Shown: in pieces, positions 1-13,575 of the stretch
Position numbering within the stretch: the stretch's first letter is position 1
How the letters are laid out: the number at the start of each line of letters is the position of its first letter
NCBI GenBank assembly: GCA_029204225.1
Contig: CM055100.1
Span: 55,941,278-56,005,277 of the forward strand
Length of the DNA stretch: 64,000 bases
Direction of reading: 5' to 3'
From: Diphasiastrum complanatum
Taxonomy: Eukaryota > Streptophyta > Lycopodiopsida > Lycopodiales > Lycopodiaceae
The notes under the pieces: generated by a model
Told to the model about the DNA's origin: nothing
The model's input: only the letters and a program-made list of their open reading frames with translations
Databases searched by the model: none
Translations under genes and position numbers: made by a program

Positions 1-1149
1 TAACAGCCATACGCCGTTGCTCTTCTCGGCCCCATACCACAAGACCAATGCCTGATACCACTAAAACTCCACCAATCAAACTGCAACATGGATAATTCAG
101 TAGATTATTGGCTTCGGGTTAGGGTTAGAACTTGGGGTAGAAGCTTATTAATGGAAAAACTAGTAGCAACAATGTGAAGCACCTGCCCAACTGCAATGCA
201 CATGGACAATTCAGAAGATTGCTATTTAGGTTTATTAGAAGCTCATTATAGACAAAATAGCAGGCAATTATTTCAAGCACCTGCCCAAGTGTAAGACTGC
301 ATTCTTGAGAAAAACCAAACCCAGAAGGGTAATTGCTACTGCTTTCAGGGGTTGGTATGCAGCAACGATCACAGGTCCCCCTCTATATGTTCCCCAAGCC
401 TGTGTTCCCACAACTAATCCTGTGGCAATGAACCCCTGACGATAAACAGAATACAGTATTGTGCTTCAATACTTACCAGTAAATAACTACTGCCAAAGCT
501 GAAGGTTAAAGATAGACCAAAACTTACTGCGTAGAGTACGGTGAATACTTGAGGCCCCGATGTGAATGCCCATTTTGAAGGATCGTGTTCAAACATGGCT
601 GCCAGTACTGCTAGCTCTAATGCACCAAATAAACACGCAAAAGCTGCAACAGAAAGTGGAGCAGGATACCTTGTCAAAATAGGCACCTGGAAATCCAATC
701 ATGCCAGCTTAGTACAGCCAGAGTGGTAATCACGCAACCCAAATTGTCCTGGTACTGTGACAAATACTTCTGTAGTAAAAAATGAGCTTTGTTATTAAAA
801 TTTAAAAGTGACCCATTTTGACTTTGGCTTTGATAAGAACCTACGCACAGAGTTACATACTTGTAGAATGAGGTACACTGATAAGGAGACACTTCCAATA
901 AGACTGATGGCCCCAAGTTGCCATGCTTCACTTCTAACAGGAAGCAGCATCTCTAGGTCTCTATTGGGATCTGTTACACTAATGGTGGACATTTCCCCAC
1001 GCGTTGGCTGGAGAACAGACCGCAATATTCCGTTTCTCATGATGGCAGGTCCTTGATAAAGTGACATCAGCACAGCCCCAGATACACTCACAAGGATCCC
1101 AGCTACTTTGGCTTGGCCATCCAATCTCCTCAAATTCACCTCTTCCAAC
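1..1149 (-). CDS. WAT1-related gene, exons 4-7 (3' part, incomplete)
   Basis: Exon 4 (1149-861) holds LEEVNLRRLDGQAKV, the SLYQGP turn and a long hydrophilic loop, and ends CTACAA|GTATGT. Exon 5 (686-528) starts VPILTRYPAPLSV and ends TACGCA|GTAAGT. Exon 6 (435-281) reads GFIATGLVVGTQAWGTYRGG and then the YQPLKA helix. Exon 7 (80 to beyond 1) holds the last helix and the basic tail REEQRR. A reading frame that runs through the 436-527 intron is open by chance. Splicing it out restores the family sequence FTVLYAGFIATG, so the intron is real. Confidence 0.9.
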
Positions 1150-2713
1150 CTTGAACCGGATCAAAGTGAATAAGGTCAGTATCAAGAAAACGACACATGT
1201 TGTGACTTTGCGCCAATGAGCTGAATTATGAATGAACTTAAATTTAGATGGAAGAAAAAGGTAGATGCAGCATCCAATAGGGTTGCGTTTTTTTTTTAGT
1301 TAAAACTTAAGAGATTGAAACAGAGCTTAAAAATGAGGCTTACATCCATAAGTAGGTTAAAGGTTTACATAGTTACATAAAAACAAATTTCGAATCTTTC
1401 AAATTGCATAAAATCAATTTGTGATTCGTATCGTTTTTTGTGGATCCTTTTTTTTCAAAATTTAATGTATTTCTACTCTTTTTTTGTTTAAAAAAAAAAT
1501 GGGGGATTTTTTCTAATCATTCTGCTACAGAGCAATTCAACCTTCAAATTGGTTTCAAATCAGCCTGATTTTAATCAACTCATCTCTATGCTTGGCATTC
1601 ACCCTGCTATCCAAATTGTTATTACAAAGAAAATGCATAGAACACTGAAAAAACTTCAAATGTGATAATGTGATAAATGACGGTGCTTATTAAAGATTGA
1701 CTAACTAAACTGGAACCTATAACTTCGTAGGAACTGGAAATGAAAGCTAGCTCTACTCTCTAATCGATTGCCCACTTATAAACTAATTCTAAATGTCAAT
1801 CATAAATATTAATTGGTTGGTTCATTAGGGTCCAAACTGTAAGTTCCCCGATAAGTGACATGTTGGAAATGCCCTTCTTTACTTTCCTCGAAATTTCAAG
1901 TTCAGCTTAAGCCACCAATCTACAGAAAGGGACATCCAAGAGAAAAATAAAGTACTGCAGACCCAAGATGCTAAGTATCATAAGAGCTCCAATCTTATTA
2001 TTCGATATAAAAGAGATATTATTCGGGATTGGGGCCCAAGCAGTTATATGTAATGCCTGCAACCCTCTACCTCCTCAAAAAGACTGTCACCAGCGCCAGT
2101 CCAAAGGCAAGACTGGAAGATCATGATGAACCATCAAAAACACCAATAATGGACAATGACAGAAACTGCAACATGAGAGCCACACAAGCATTCTACTGTA
2201 ACACTGAGTGAAACACCATCATAGTGGTCAAATTGTTGGCTGTGGATCATGCTGTAGGAATGGATAGGGAATGCAAAATGAAGGCACCAAAATACATCCG
2301 ACGAGGGCACTAAAGCATATAAGACCTTGGTTGGATATAAATCAAGAACAAGTCAATTGGATGGATCAATACTAAAAATACAGGCATCGCTATGTGGTAT
2401 GAAGCACATGACAAATGTATGTGATAAAACTATGCTGCCACATACAAAAAGATACCAATGAGATCCCAATTTATAGCAATGTGAACTTAGGGCAATGCCA
2501 AAGCCCATGAAATGAACGTCATAAAGGATATATGTCAAGCATAAACATTGATGATTTGAGAGCAAAACTGTAAGATATGAACCAAGGGTAATGTATGAAA
2601 GAAGTAATGGCACTAAGTAGAATATGGCTGTCCACAGAACAACTATTAATGGATGACATGGTATAAATCAAAGCAACAAAAGCCCAATACATATGTATAC
2701 TGACAGCCCAATG

Positions 2714-2746
<33 letters not shown>

Positions 2747-3075
2747 GGAAAGACATGAGGGTCCGGGCCGGACATAGGCTTTTCGAGTCCGTGTCCGATG
2801 CCCGGACCCGGACGCGTCCGACCCCGAAAGTGGGGTTCGAACGCATCCTATTTTTTTTCTGGACGCGTCCAGCGTCCCGGACGCAGACACGTCCGAGCTT
2901 CGGACGCGTTTTTTTAATTTAAAAAAAAAAACAGACAGAAGCACGCGGGCAGCGGAACAGTCCGCAGAAGCGTTCTGGGCCAGCGAGAGAGGAGAGAAAG
3001 AGGGTGGGAGAGAGAGCTATGGTGGGTGAGGGAGAGCTATGGTGTGTGTGTGTGTGTGTGTGTGTGTGTGGTGAT

Positions 3076-3131
<56 letters not shown>

Positions 3132-3136
3132 CTGAG

Positions 3137-3179
<43 letters not shown>

Positions 3180-3257
3180 TTGTGTGTGTGTGTGTGTGTA
3201 AGAGACATGGTGTGTGTGAGCTTAGGGTTTAGTGTCTACGTGCTTGGGTTTAGGGTT

Positions 3258-3323
<66 letters not shown>

Positions 3324-5255
3324 CGCTCATCCCATTTGGGATGAGGTGGAGTTGTTACCCGACAAAAAGTGGCATTGCCCTTTTTGTCGAAAGCAGTTCA
3401 CCGGGAACGCCTCTCGGGTTCGAGCACATTTGGGGGGATTGCGAGTCCGACCCACAGGGGGACGCTACGATGTCGGCGTTTGTATGGTCATCCCCTCTGC
3501 GGAGAGGGCTCACATTCTTGACACATATGCTGAGCCAGGTGCTGAGGCCGGCGATCCATCCTCAGATGTCGCAGACTCCGCTTCCAGTGGTGCACCCACT
3601 GCCACCACCCCCGCCTCTGCATCCGCCGCCGCCGCTGCCACCCCCTCCGCAAATACTCCCCATGGATCCACAGCCTCCACGGCTGCACCTACGCCTGTGC
3701 CACCACCTTCAGATCTGCACGGTCCGTCCGCATCCTCCGCTTCCGCACCTACACCTATGCCACCACCTCCAGATCTGCATCGTCCATCCGCATCCTCCCA
3801 GCCATCCGCATCCCGAGGCACCAGACAAATGTCCATGCCGGGATCTTTTAGAGGGGGGCAGCACAGAGAGGCCACCAAGACCATAGCACAGATGTTCTAT
3901 GACCTGAACCTCCCCTTTATCATGGCATCATCCCGCATCTTTCGAGAGGCTATCTCGAAAGTTGCAGTCTGCAGGCCCGGCTACATACCACCCACAGCCG
4001 ATGTGCTTCGCGGCCCTTTGCTCCAGGAGCGGGTTGCATCCGTCAGAGAGAGACTAGCCGCATTGCAGGAGGCCTGGGATAGATACGGCTGCTCCATCGT
4101 GGCTGATGGGTGGACTGATCGTCGTAGACGTCCACTCATCAACATCATTGTTTCCAGCTGCTACGGTCCCATGTTCCTCCGCAGCGTCGACGCCTCTGAG
4201 GCAGGGAGAGTGCACACGGCCGAGTACATCTACGGCATCATCCGCGCGACGATAGAGGAGGTTGGGCCACAGCGCGTTGTCCAAGTAAATTTTTTTCATT
4301 AGTTGCTTGATACAAATGTTTCAATAGTTTTCGATTGATTGCAATGTGTTTCCAAGTTGTGCATTAATCGTATCAACTGATCGCGATAGGTTGTGACAGA
4401 CAATGCATCCAACTGCCGCGATATGGGGGAGCTTCTTATGGCAGAGTACCCCTCCATTGTGTGGACTCCATGTGCCGCACACTCACTGGACCTCCTCCTG
4501 CATTCCATCGGGCGCCTGCCTTGGGTCAGTGAGATTCTCACGAGGGCACTTGCGGTTGTGGACTTCGTCAAATGCAAGCGCCGCACCACCGCCCTTTTCT
4601 GCACATTCAGCAGGTAAGATGCTACTTATATTTTGGCTCGTTCAAGATACTTCTTATTTTTTCGCTCGTTCTGTGTGTGCCCGTTTGTCAATGCAAGCTC
4701 GACTTGAAGAAGCCCGCTCGCACCCGCTTTGCCTTTCAGTTCATCATGCTTAAGCGGCTAAGCTCAAGGGTGATTTGCGGCGCATGGCTACATCTGCAGA
4801 GTTCACAGCCATGGACCTGTCCACGACCCCAAAGGGCTTGGCCTTCCACGAGATCCTCTTCATGGAGCCTTTCTGGATTGATATGCAGCAGCTCATGGAC
4901 GTCATGCGCCCCATCTACTCTGTTCTGAGCGCATTGCGGACAGCATGAGAGCAGGAAGCGTACGCTCCCTACTGTTGCAGGTACATGTATGCTCTATCGT
5001 TTGCTCTCTCATTAGTTTAAGACAATCAATTTAATGCCCTCATGATTGCTTCGGCTATTCTCACGAATGATTGACTTGGCATCATGTACATTGGCATCAT
5101 ATGAGATGTATATATTTTTTTACAGTCTATTCGTGTCATGGCTAATTTATCCTGGTTGGTTACAAATGGTTAGGTATGTGAAATTTGAATGGCTAATTAG
5201 AAATGGTTTGAATTACGCAATTTGAATGGTTAGATAGAAATGGCTTGCTTTGTGC

Positions 5256-5291
<36 letters not shown>

Positions 5292-7338
5292 GACGTAGTA
5301 TGAAAACTATAAATGCTGTAGCTATTGTTTTACACAAGCGCATCTTCATGTCTCTCATATCATATGCATCATGTCCAATCATTGAACCCTAAACACTAAA
5401 CCCCACACCCTAACAAATGGCACAGTTAACATAACACCTTAAACAACAATCCCTAACAAATCGCACTTGTGCCGCATACACTTGAACTCGTGTATAATGC
5501 CAGGAATACAGTCCACAGGTTCGTGATCCCAATACGAACCCAAGGGATCGTGCCTGGTGCGATTCGGGTATCGTTCAGTCAAAATGGCCCATCGCAGGGA
5601 GCGAAACGCAACTAGGTCTAGCGAAATGGGCATAGTAGTGTGTAGGTCTTGTGGTTACCTGTTTTGAGAGCTTGTCACTCTTCTAGTGAGCATTGATCTC
5701 CCCAGAGACTTGTGGTCCTGAAAGCTTGTCACTCTTCTAATGAGCATTCACCTCTCCCAAATCCTCTGGTGAGCATTCACTTCTTTGAGACGGTCACTGA
5801 TGCACCCTAAACCCTGAATCAGTAATCTGTTTGCCATGCAAACCATCATCTTCACTCCAAACCTCTTTCACATCTTTCTTTGCCGCTTTTTTGGAGCTTA
5901 GTTCCCAATGAAGGTTCATAATAATTTATGGACTGCTCATTAGTCATCGTTGTAATATCTCAGTTATGGGAAGCATGGGCAGTGGTTAGGTTTGTTGCAA
6001 AAAAAATTTAGGCACCTTTTTCCTTTTTTTTAACAGGAGGGGGCAGGTGGGTGCCAGACACCCTCTGATAATTAATTCTGGGGGGGGGGGTTTAGGGGGA
6101 GGAAAATTGTTTTTATTTCGTTTTGGGGATGTGAGACATTGAGGGGAGGGGCCTGTATTTTTTTTTTTTTGAAAAAAAAAATTGAAAAATGCGGGATGCG
6201 TCCGGACCCGAACGCACCCCTAAGGCGTCCGCGTCCGGACGCAGGCGCGGACGCGCGTGTGCGCCCAAGGTCCGCTTCCTTATATATATATATATATATA
6301 TATATCAGGGATGCGCGTCCGGGTCGGATGCGGGGCAATCCGCGTCCCGACCTGGATGCGTCCAACCCCCGGACACGGGGTCAGACACGTCCATTTTTTT
6401 TTTTAACACTTAAAAAAAATTAAAAAAAAAAAAGCGGACGCGTTCACGTCTGGGGTCCGCCACCTTAGATACATATCATAGTTCCCTGTGGTGCCACCGT
6501 TATGGTACCGCCGGCACCATAATGGTGGTACCGCCAATACGGTACCGCCCTCTGGTCCGCGGTACCAGGGCGGTACCATTATTTAATTTTTTTTTAAAAT
6601 TTAGTGGGCAATATGGGTATCAGCTTGAAGCTCTTGACGAGAGTAGTGCATTTATGCAGGTTGCCGGTAGTTTCAGCTACAAAATGTGTTAGACATAACT
6701 AAATAATGCACCTCTCAGTTTAGTAGTCATTAGTTAACTGTGAGCTCAAATCTATAAGGCCCACGTTATGAGGAAAAGCCATTATTGAGCATGGTTGTTA
6801 GTATGGGGTTTACTGTGAGACCTTGATGTAATAGGAGATGGCTGGATTGCATAGCAGGAAGTCTTGGGGGGTTCGGGGGGCGGAGCCCCTCGAGAAACAG
6901 GGGGTCCATGGGGCGGTAGCCCCCCGGCGGGGTTTGGGGGACGGTACGGCCTCTTCATGATTTGGCCTTCCGACTCCCTGAGCGAAAACACACTTTTTGG
7001 TGTTTTGCATCCCCTTGGTCCTTTGGTTGTTCGGTCTCTTAGATGGTGGTCGCTACTATATAACTACCACATTGAGAGGCATTCATTAGAAGTTGGAACA
7101 ACCTGCATAAATGCACTACTCTCGTCAGAACTGACAACCTACATAAATACACTGCTCTCGTCAAGAGCTTCAAGATGATACCCATATAGTCCACTAAATT
7201 ATTATTATTATTAAATTTTTTAAAAATTTTAGAAAAAAAATTATTATATATTATGGTACCGTAGTACAATACTTGTACCGCGGTACCAGTACGGTCCCGC
7301 AGTACTAGGATCCGCAGTACCCAGTACCGCAGGACCTA

Positions 7339-7412
<74 letters not shown>

Positions 7413-10400
7413 CATGAGGGTCCGGGCCGTTTTGCCCGCGTCCTGCGTCCGGACGCGTCCGACCCCCAGACGCGTCTCTTTTTTTTCTTTTTCTTTTTTT
7501 AAATTTTTTTTTTTGAAAAAAAAGAATAAAACAGATGCGTCAAGGGGTCCGAACGCCCTCGGACGCACACGTCCGGGGCATGGACGCAATTTTTTTTTTA
7601 AAAAAATTAAAAAAATAAATAAAATCGGACACGTCCGGACGCGGACGCGCCCCTGTCCGCGTCCGCCATCCGCTTCCTTAGATATATATATATATATATA
7701 TATATCATAGTACCCCGTGGTACCGCTGGTATGGTACCGCCAGTACCATATCAGTGGTACCGCCGATACGGTACTGCCCTCAGACCCGCGGCACCAGGGC
7801 AGTACCATTTTTAATATATATTTTTTTTATATATTTTTATTAATTTTTTTTTGCATATTAAGTACCAAAAAAGGACAAAAAAAAGTAAAAAAAAAAGGGT
7901 TTTGGGTATAAAAAAAGAGGGTACAATACATGATGCAGGGGACTGGTGCAGTGGCACATGAGCACTGCGGGTGAGCAGACCGAGGGGCCAATGGGAGACC
8001 AACACGGGGGTAGCATCACATGGGGCAAGTACAGAGGCACATGGGCACCGTGGGTGAGCAGACCATGGGGCCAATGGGAGACCAACGGGGGGGGAGCATC
8101 ACATGGGGGCAGGTACAGAGGCACATGGGACAAATTCGGACAGGTACATCGTCACATGGGCACTGTTGGGGAGCAGACCACGGACCCAATCGGAGTGCAG
8201 CATGTGGTACAGGTACATGGAGCAGGTACAGTAGCACATCACAATTAATGGGGACAGGTACAAGGGCACATGGAGGGATCATCAACAACTGCACATGGGG
8301 GAACAGGCTGTGGGGCTAAATAGGCACTCACGAGGCTGTGAGAGCCAGTGAGAGGCTGTGAGAGAGAGGTTGTGAGAGGCATTGTGATGCTCTCAATCTC
8401 TGTAGTGAAAACTAATTGAAAACACGCACACACCATTTGAAGTAAAACTGCAAGTAGAACATCACAATTACAAATTGACAAATACACATTGTGCAGTGAA
8501 TAGAATACGTCCAACACTGAATATAATATGGAAAATGGTCTGAATACAGTGTTCGACCATCTGGTCGCCAAACATGGAACATGATATGAAATTGCTAAAA
8601 ATAAAACAACAGAGCCACAATCAATGCTCTGGCTCTGACTCAGACAAATGCTCTGGAGACAACTCAGGGCCCCGAGCTGACTCTCGCAGCCGATATATGT
8701 GCCTGGCTGGAGCTGGCATGGGCTGTGTATTAGAAGAGGAGGACTCGTCACTAGCAACATCCCAATCTGCCTCCGCATCAGCCCCCAAGCAAGCCAAACC
8801 AACAACACCTGTTCTAGCTCGCTGTAATGCTGCACCTCTAGCTGTACCTGGAGCCCTGCGTGGTCGTCCTCTCCTCCCTGGCAGTTTCTGTGCCTTGCCT
8901 TTCTTGTTCGGTGCACCCTTGGGCCTTCCTGGTCTCTTGCGGACAAGAGGAGCTGTCAATGCCTCGTCAACCCCATGCAAATCACCTGGTTGGCTAGGCT
9001 GGGCCCAAGCTGAGGCCGGCTGGGATAGGAAAGCAAAAGAGGGAACCCCTTGTGCAGCTGAGCGAGGATGATGAGCTCCTGGAGTGTGTGCCCGTGGGGC
9101 TGCTGCTGGTGGAGGGACTGGCTGTGAAGGAGGCAAGTACAGCGGCGATATGTACTGAAAGGGGCTCTGCGGTGGCCGGTACTGGTACATCCTGGGTGCT
9201 GCCAAAAGGGGAGCCAGTGGAGTGGGTGCTACCAAAGGAGGAGGACGTGGAGTGGGTGCTGCCACTGGAGGAGCAGCTGGAGGAGCCACTGTGGATGTGG
9301 GCGCTGCGAGAGAAAACATGGGCACAAATGGTGGCCTGCCATGGAAAACTGGTGTTGCAGAAGTGGACGGCGATGGAGGGGCTGCAGGCTTGAATGGCAT
9401 CGGTAGCACTGGAGGAGCTGTGCAGCGCACATATACCCTCTGAGGAGCTGGAGGAACTGTGGGCACCTCGTGCGGCTGCTCTGCTGGGACTCTGTGTATG
9501 GCATGCTGGCAAGAGATGAAGGGGGTGCCCTGACACTCGGCATCTGCTGGGCCTCTGAATCAAATGTGGCAATCAGGTCGTCCAGCTGGGCATCTGAATA
9601 CAAATGCTTCGGGCTCTGGGCCTCATCTTGTGCACCATCCACTGAATCATCCTGTGCACCAACCTCTGAATCATCCCGTGCCTCATCATGTGCACCCTGT
9701 AGACCCTGCATGGCCTCCCAATCTGTGCAATCAAAGTCATCTGGTGCCTCCTCTGGTGTGCTGTCGTAGTAACGGCCATGACTCTGTGTTGCACGCATCC
9801 AAACATCTGCGGGACCGGCATCTAAACCACTCTACCCTCTATCAAGAGCCTCCTCCATCATGTCGACATAGGTAGGTATGCCACTGGCCCCCCCTGTGTG
9901 CCCTGCCTGTCTGCCGGTATAACCTGTGCCATGTGTCCCACCTCTGCCATGTGATGCACCTGTGACCCCTGCCCGTGGCATGTGCCCTGCACCTGTATAA
10001 TCTGCCTCATCCCTCTCTGGTCTGGCAAACACAACCCAAATGGGCTCATCCTCGTCATGCTCATCCTCTGACACTGGCTCATCTGCCTCATACAATGGAG
10101 GCTCTTTGTGCTCAAGCCCAAGCTCTCTCTCTCTCTCATCTCGGCAAGCTCCCTCTCTCTCTCTGCCATCAACTGTGTGCCCAAGTCATCTACAGGCATG
10201 GGATGGGTGCTATCCGTAGGCAAGTCGACCTGGCGCTCCAAATCTGATATCTTCGTCTGCAAGACCAAAATTGAGCGTGTAAGGAAAACAACTCGATCAA
10301 AAATTGAAACCTACATCTTAGTGAGACGTCAACCAACATGCAATGGGAGAATAGCTTTTCACCTGCAATGCGCTCGTAATGGTCGGCAGTCTCCTGGCGA

Positions 10401-13342
10401 GACGTGCGTTGGTGCTACAGAACACCAACCGCTCCAACTGACTCACTGACAACCAGTTTCTTCTCCTCGTGTGAATGAGTGCCCATGTGCTCCAATTACG
10501 CTCACACACGGAGGCAGCACAGTCCTGTGGTGCGTGCATTAAAATACTTCAGCACATTGTGGCAGAGGTGAAACTTCAACGAAACACAAAAATGGAGGAT
10601 AAAATGAGATGCATACCTGAGAAAGGACACGCAGTGCAAGACGCTGTATAGATGGGTATGTGCTACCGAACATGGTCCACCAGGTAATGGGTAGTTGCCT
10701 CCTCTCTGGATCCTGGGCAGCCGGGTGGCCGAATGTGCCCATGCCGAAACGAAATGCAGCGAGCTCCTCCATGAGCCTAATAGGATCCAAACCTATATGT
10801 GGACCCACCCTGTGAATGTACTGAAGCCAATCGGCCTCGAGGTCCTTGTCTGCGATCTGTGTCGGAGAGAGGAAGAGGGGATGCAGCATGTGTGCAACGC
10901 TGTGGATACTCCTGTGGAAGTAGTTCCACCGCGTTTCCCATATGAACTTCAGCTCTGTCATCCTGCAGGTGAGGGGCATGTGGTTTAGGGCATTACGAAA
11001 AAGCTTAACATTGACAGAAAAGCAAACTAGCAAGTACTGAAAAGATAAAGGTCAATTGCAACACTGTATCGCTTACCTCTCTGGCTGCAAGATGGGCAGC
11101 TGCAGGAACTGTCCAATCCGGTCCATGAGCTCATACACAAGTCCAAGTGTCAACCCCTCGCTGTCAGCCATGCGGAGCACAATGTAGAGTGGTCGAAGCA
11201 GTCCTGACAATGTCTGTGCATCCCTCCAGAACTGGTCTCCCCTCACCGTGGAAGAAAAGTGCTCCCCATCCTCAATGTGCGGAAATGTACTGGCACCCCA
11301 AAGATCACTGGCAACCATCTGTAGAAGCTGGGCCCTGCTCCTGATCAAACGGTCGATGACCACCAAGTCGAATGCAAAGCGCGTGGGGGCTGGCTTACGG
11401 AGGTCCAGATGGCTGAACACCCGGAACATGGCAAGAACACGCCTCTTTCTGGTGACAAAAGTCACCAGGAAGAGGGCCTCCCGGACGATGGCTCTAACCC
11501 AGGGAAGTGCTCCAATGTCCCCCATCAGAAGGTCTATGTCGTGGGCTGCACAGGGGGTATGAACAATATGAGGGAACTCGGCCTCTAGCAATACACCCAT
11601 CTGAATGCAATTCGTGGCATTGTCCGTCACCACCGTGACGACATGCTGTGGGCCTATGGCTAGGATGGAAGACCTGATGACATCAAACATGAACTCTGCA
11701 GATATGACTCTCCCCCCCCCTGCTGCAATCCACTGCCCTCAAAAATTGTGTGCCCATGCAGTTGGAGACCAGTATGTTGAGGATCGGCCTCCTCCTGACA
11801 TCAGTCCAGCCATCGGACATGATGCTGCAACCGTAAGTGGCCCAGTGCCGACGCAGAGGCTCCATCTCTCTAGACAAGGACTCAACCCTATCCCTCAGCA
11901 TGTGTGTGCGAACAACCTCTGAACTAGGGACTCTCCAGCTAGGGCTGACAGACTGTGCAAGGCGGAAGGCCCTTTTGAAGGGCTCAGAGTCGGTGATGGC
12001 AAAGGGCAGGTTTAAATCAGACTGGCCACGGCCTGTGTGGCCTCTCTGTCCATGTGCGGCTGATGCGCGCCGCGAATGGTCTGCTACACGAGGGCTCTCC
12101 CTGGTGGGCAACGGGTGGTGGACCTCCAGCACGGTGCACCAACCGTGACGGGAATGGACGATGACGCGATAGGCTGGGCACTGGTGGATGCATCGGCTGT
12201 AGACGTGGAATGGGGAGAGTGGGATGCACTGGCAGGGATGGGTGCAGCAGCATAGGTGGGGTGCACTGGTGGAGGGGCAACATCTGGCATGGGGTACGAA
12301 AACTGCTGGCTGAGGAGGTCATCCGGATGGGAAGTGAAGGAAGAAGGGATCTCTTCCACATCCTCGAAGGCCCGCCCAGTACCATCCTGGGCCTGCTCGG
12401 GTGGCGGAGAGTCCATGAGAAAGTCGTAGACAGGTGGAGTGCGAGCAACAGTGGGTGGTGGTGGAACCGCAGTGGCAACTGGCGGACGCGATGGGACGGG
12501 ATCCACCGGAATCTGAGCAGATGGGGGTGCGTGAGGCAGAACTGTCTGAGGGGGATGAGGGGCAAAGGGACCGGAGGAGGATGCACTCCCTCTCCTCGTG
12601 CGTGCCAGCCAAGCAGGCAGCAACTCTGGGTCAGCCACATAAGGAGCAATGCAAAATCGGAGAATGCCCTCCGAAATGGTGTTCTCCCCTGCCACGAGCC
12701 GCGGCCCGTAGGTGTCCAGTAGTCGCTGCCTGTCGGGGACGGTCATGCTGCCACAAGGGGCAGCATTCAAGGTAGTACCATTTTTGGCGCATGCACCGAG
12801 CAGATGGCCTTTAAGGCTAGTGAGGGATGCAGCAAACTCGACGAGACATTATCGGCAGCGCACGATCTTTTGACCGGTCTTGTTGGCCTTGTCGGCAACC
12901 CGCCTGACAATGTCTACCTCGTCCCACAGACCGGAAAGGTCGGATTGCACCATTGCGATGGAGAAAACTAAGGACAAAATGCAGATGAAGCGAAAGCTGC
13001 AAGGATGGAACGCTGGAAAAAAAACAGCAGGGTACACTGTGTGAGAGACGCTGAAAATGGGCGAAGACAGGGCGAAGTAAGTCAGATGCAAGGCAGGGCA
13101 ATGCGTGGGCGAAGGGCGACGCAAGGAATCGAAGGCAGGCAGGCGGAAACAGTAGCGATGGCAGGGCGGAGGAGGGCGCAAAAACATTTCTGATGAAATG
13201 CGAGGGGGGCGGGTAGTTTAGGTTAATAAAAATTAAAAAAAATTATTAAATAATAAATAATATATTATATTATGGTACCCCGGTACCAACATGGTACCGC
13301 GGTACCAGTACGGCCCCGCGGTACCCAGTACCGCGGGACCTA

Positions 13343-13402
<60 letters not shown>

Positions 13403-13575
13403 GGATGAGGGTCCGGGCCGGATTGCCCCCGTCCAAGGTACGGACGCACGCATCCGGGGGTCCGGACGCCATTTTTTTTTTAATTTTTTTTAAAGAAATT
13501 TAAAATAAAAATAAAAATAAAAAATGGCGCGTCCGGACCCCCGGATGCACGTCCACGTCAGCCATCCGCTTCCTT

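Larger units (their letters stand above)
2751..6280 (+). mobile_element. hAT-A: decayed hAT-superfamily DNA transposon
   Basis: Element of about 3.5 kb. Its left end begins near 2751 (GACATGAGGGTCCGGGCCGG) and its right end is near 6280 (GTCCGCTTCCTT), followed directly by a (TA)n array. Both subterminal regions are packed with GTCCGGACGC-type words, which recur in three short relatives nearby (6306-6468, 7409-7681, 13400-13577), and this defines the family. Between the ends lies a BED-finger/DUF659 transposase (3320 to about 4982). The segment 5000-6180 shows no coding capacity except a (GA)n at about 5261-5289. Boundaries are inferred from shared end motifs. No clean target duplication can be read in the TA/GA flanks. 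Confidence 0.65.

Noticed and set aside
979-1185. Minus-strand frame ILTLFTLIRFKVGRGEFEE as the true upstream part of the WAT1 exon
   Set aside because: It is out of frame with LEEVNLRR. Splicing to the exon at 16013-16129 gives the family sequence instead.
2826-2850. GGGGTTCGAACGCATCC, resembling a tRNA T-arm (B box)
   Set aside because: No A box or cloverleaf surrounds it. It lies in the GC-rich terminal region of hAT-A.
3017-3320. Frames rich in RERERE and SLSLSL, also at 26284-26484, 31107-31497 and 57112-57398
   Set aside because: These are translations of GA/CT microsatellites. Only the parts outside the repeats were considered.
5385-5820. CCCTAAA-like words suggesting an interstitial telomere
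   Set aside because: Only isolated, degenerate copies; no tandem array.
7305-7808. Long frames made of YIYIYI, FFFKKK or similar runs at several TA arrays
   Set aside because: They are translations of (TA)n and homopolymers with no domain.
8574-9875. Plus-strand open frames across the hAT-B tail
   Set aside because: They are GC-rich shadows of the minus-strand transposase frames, which contain recognisable domains.
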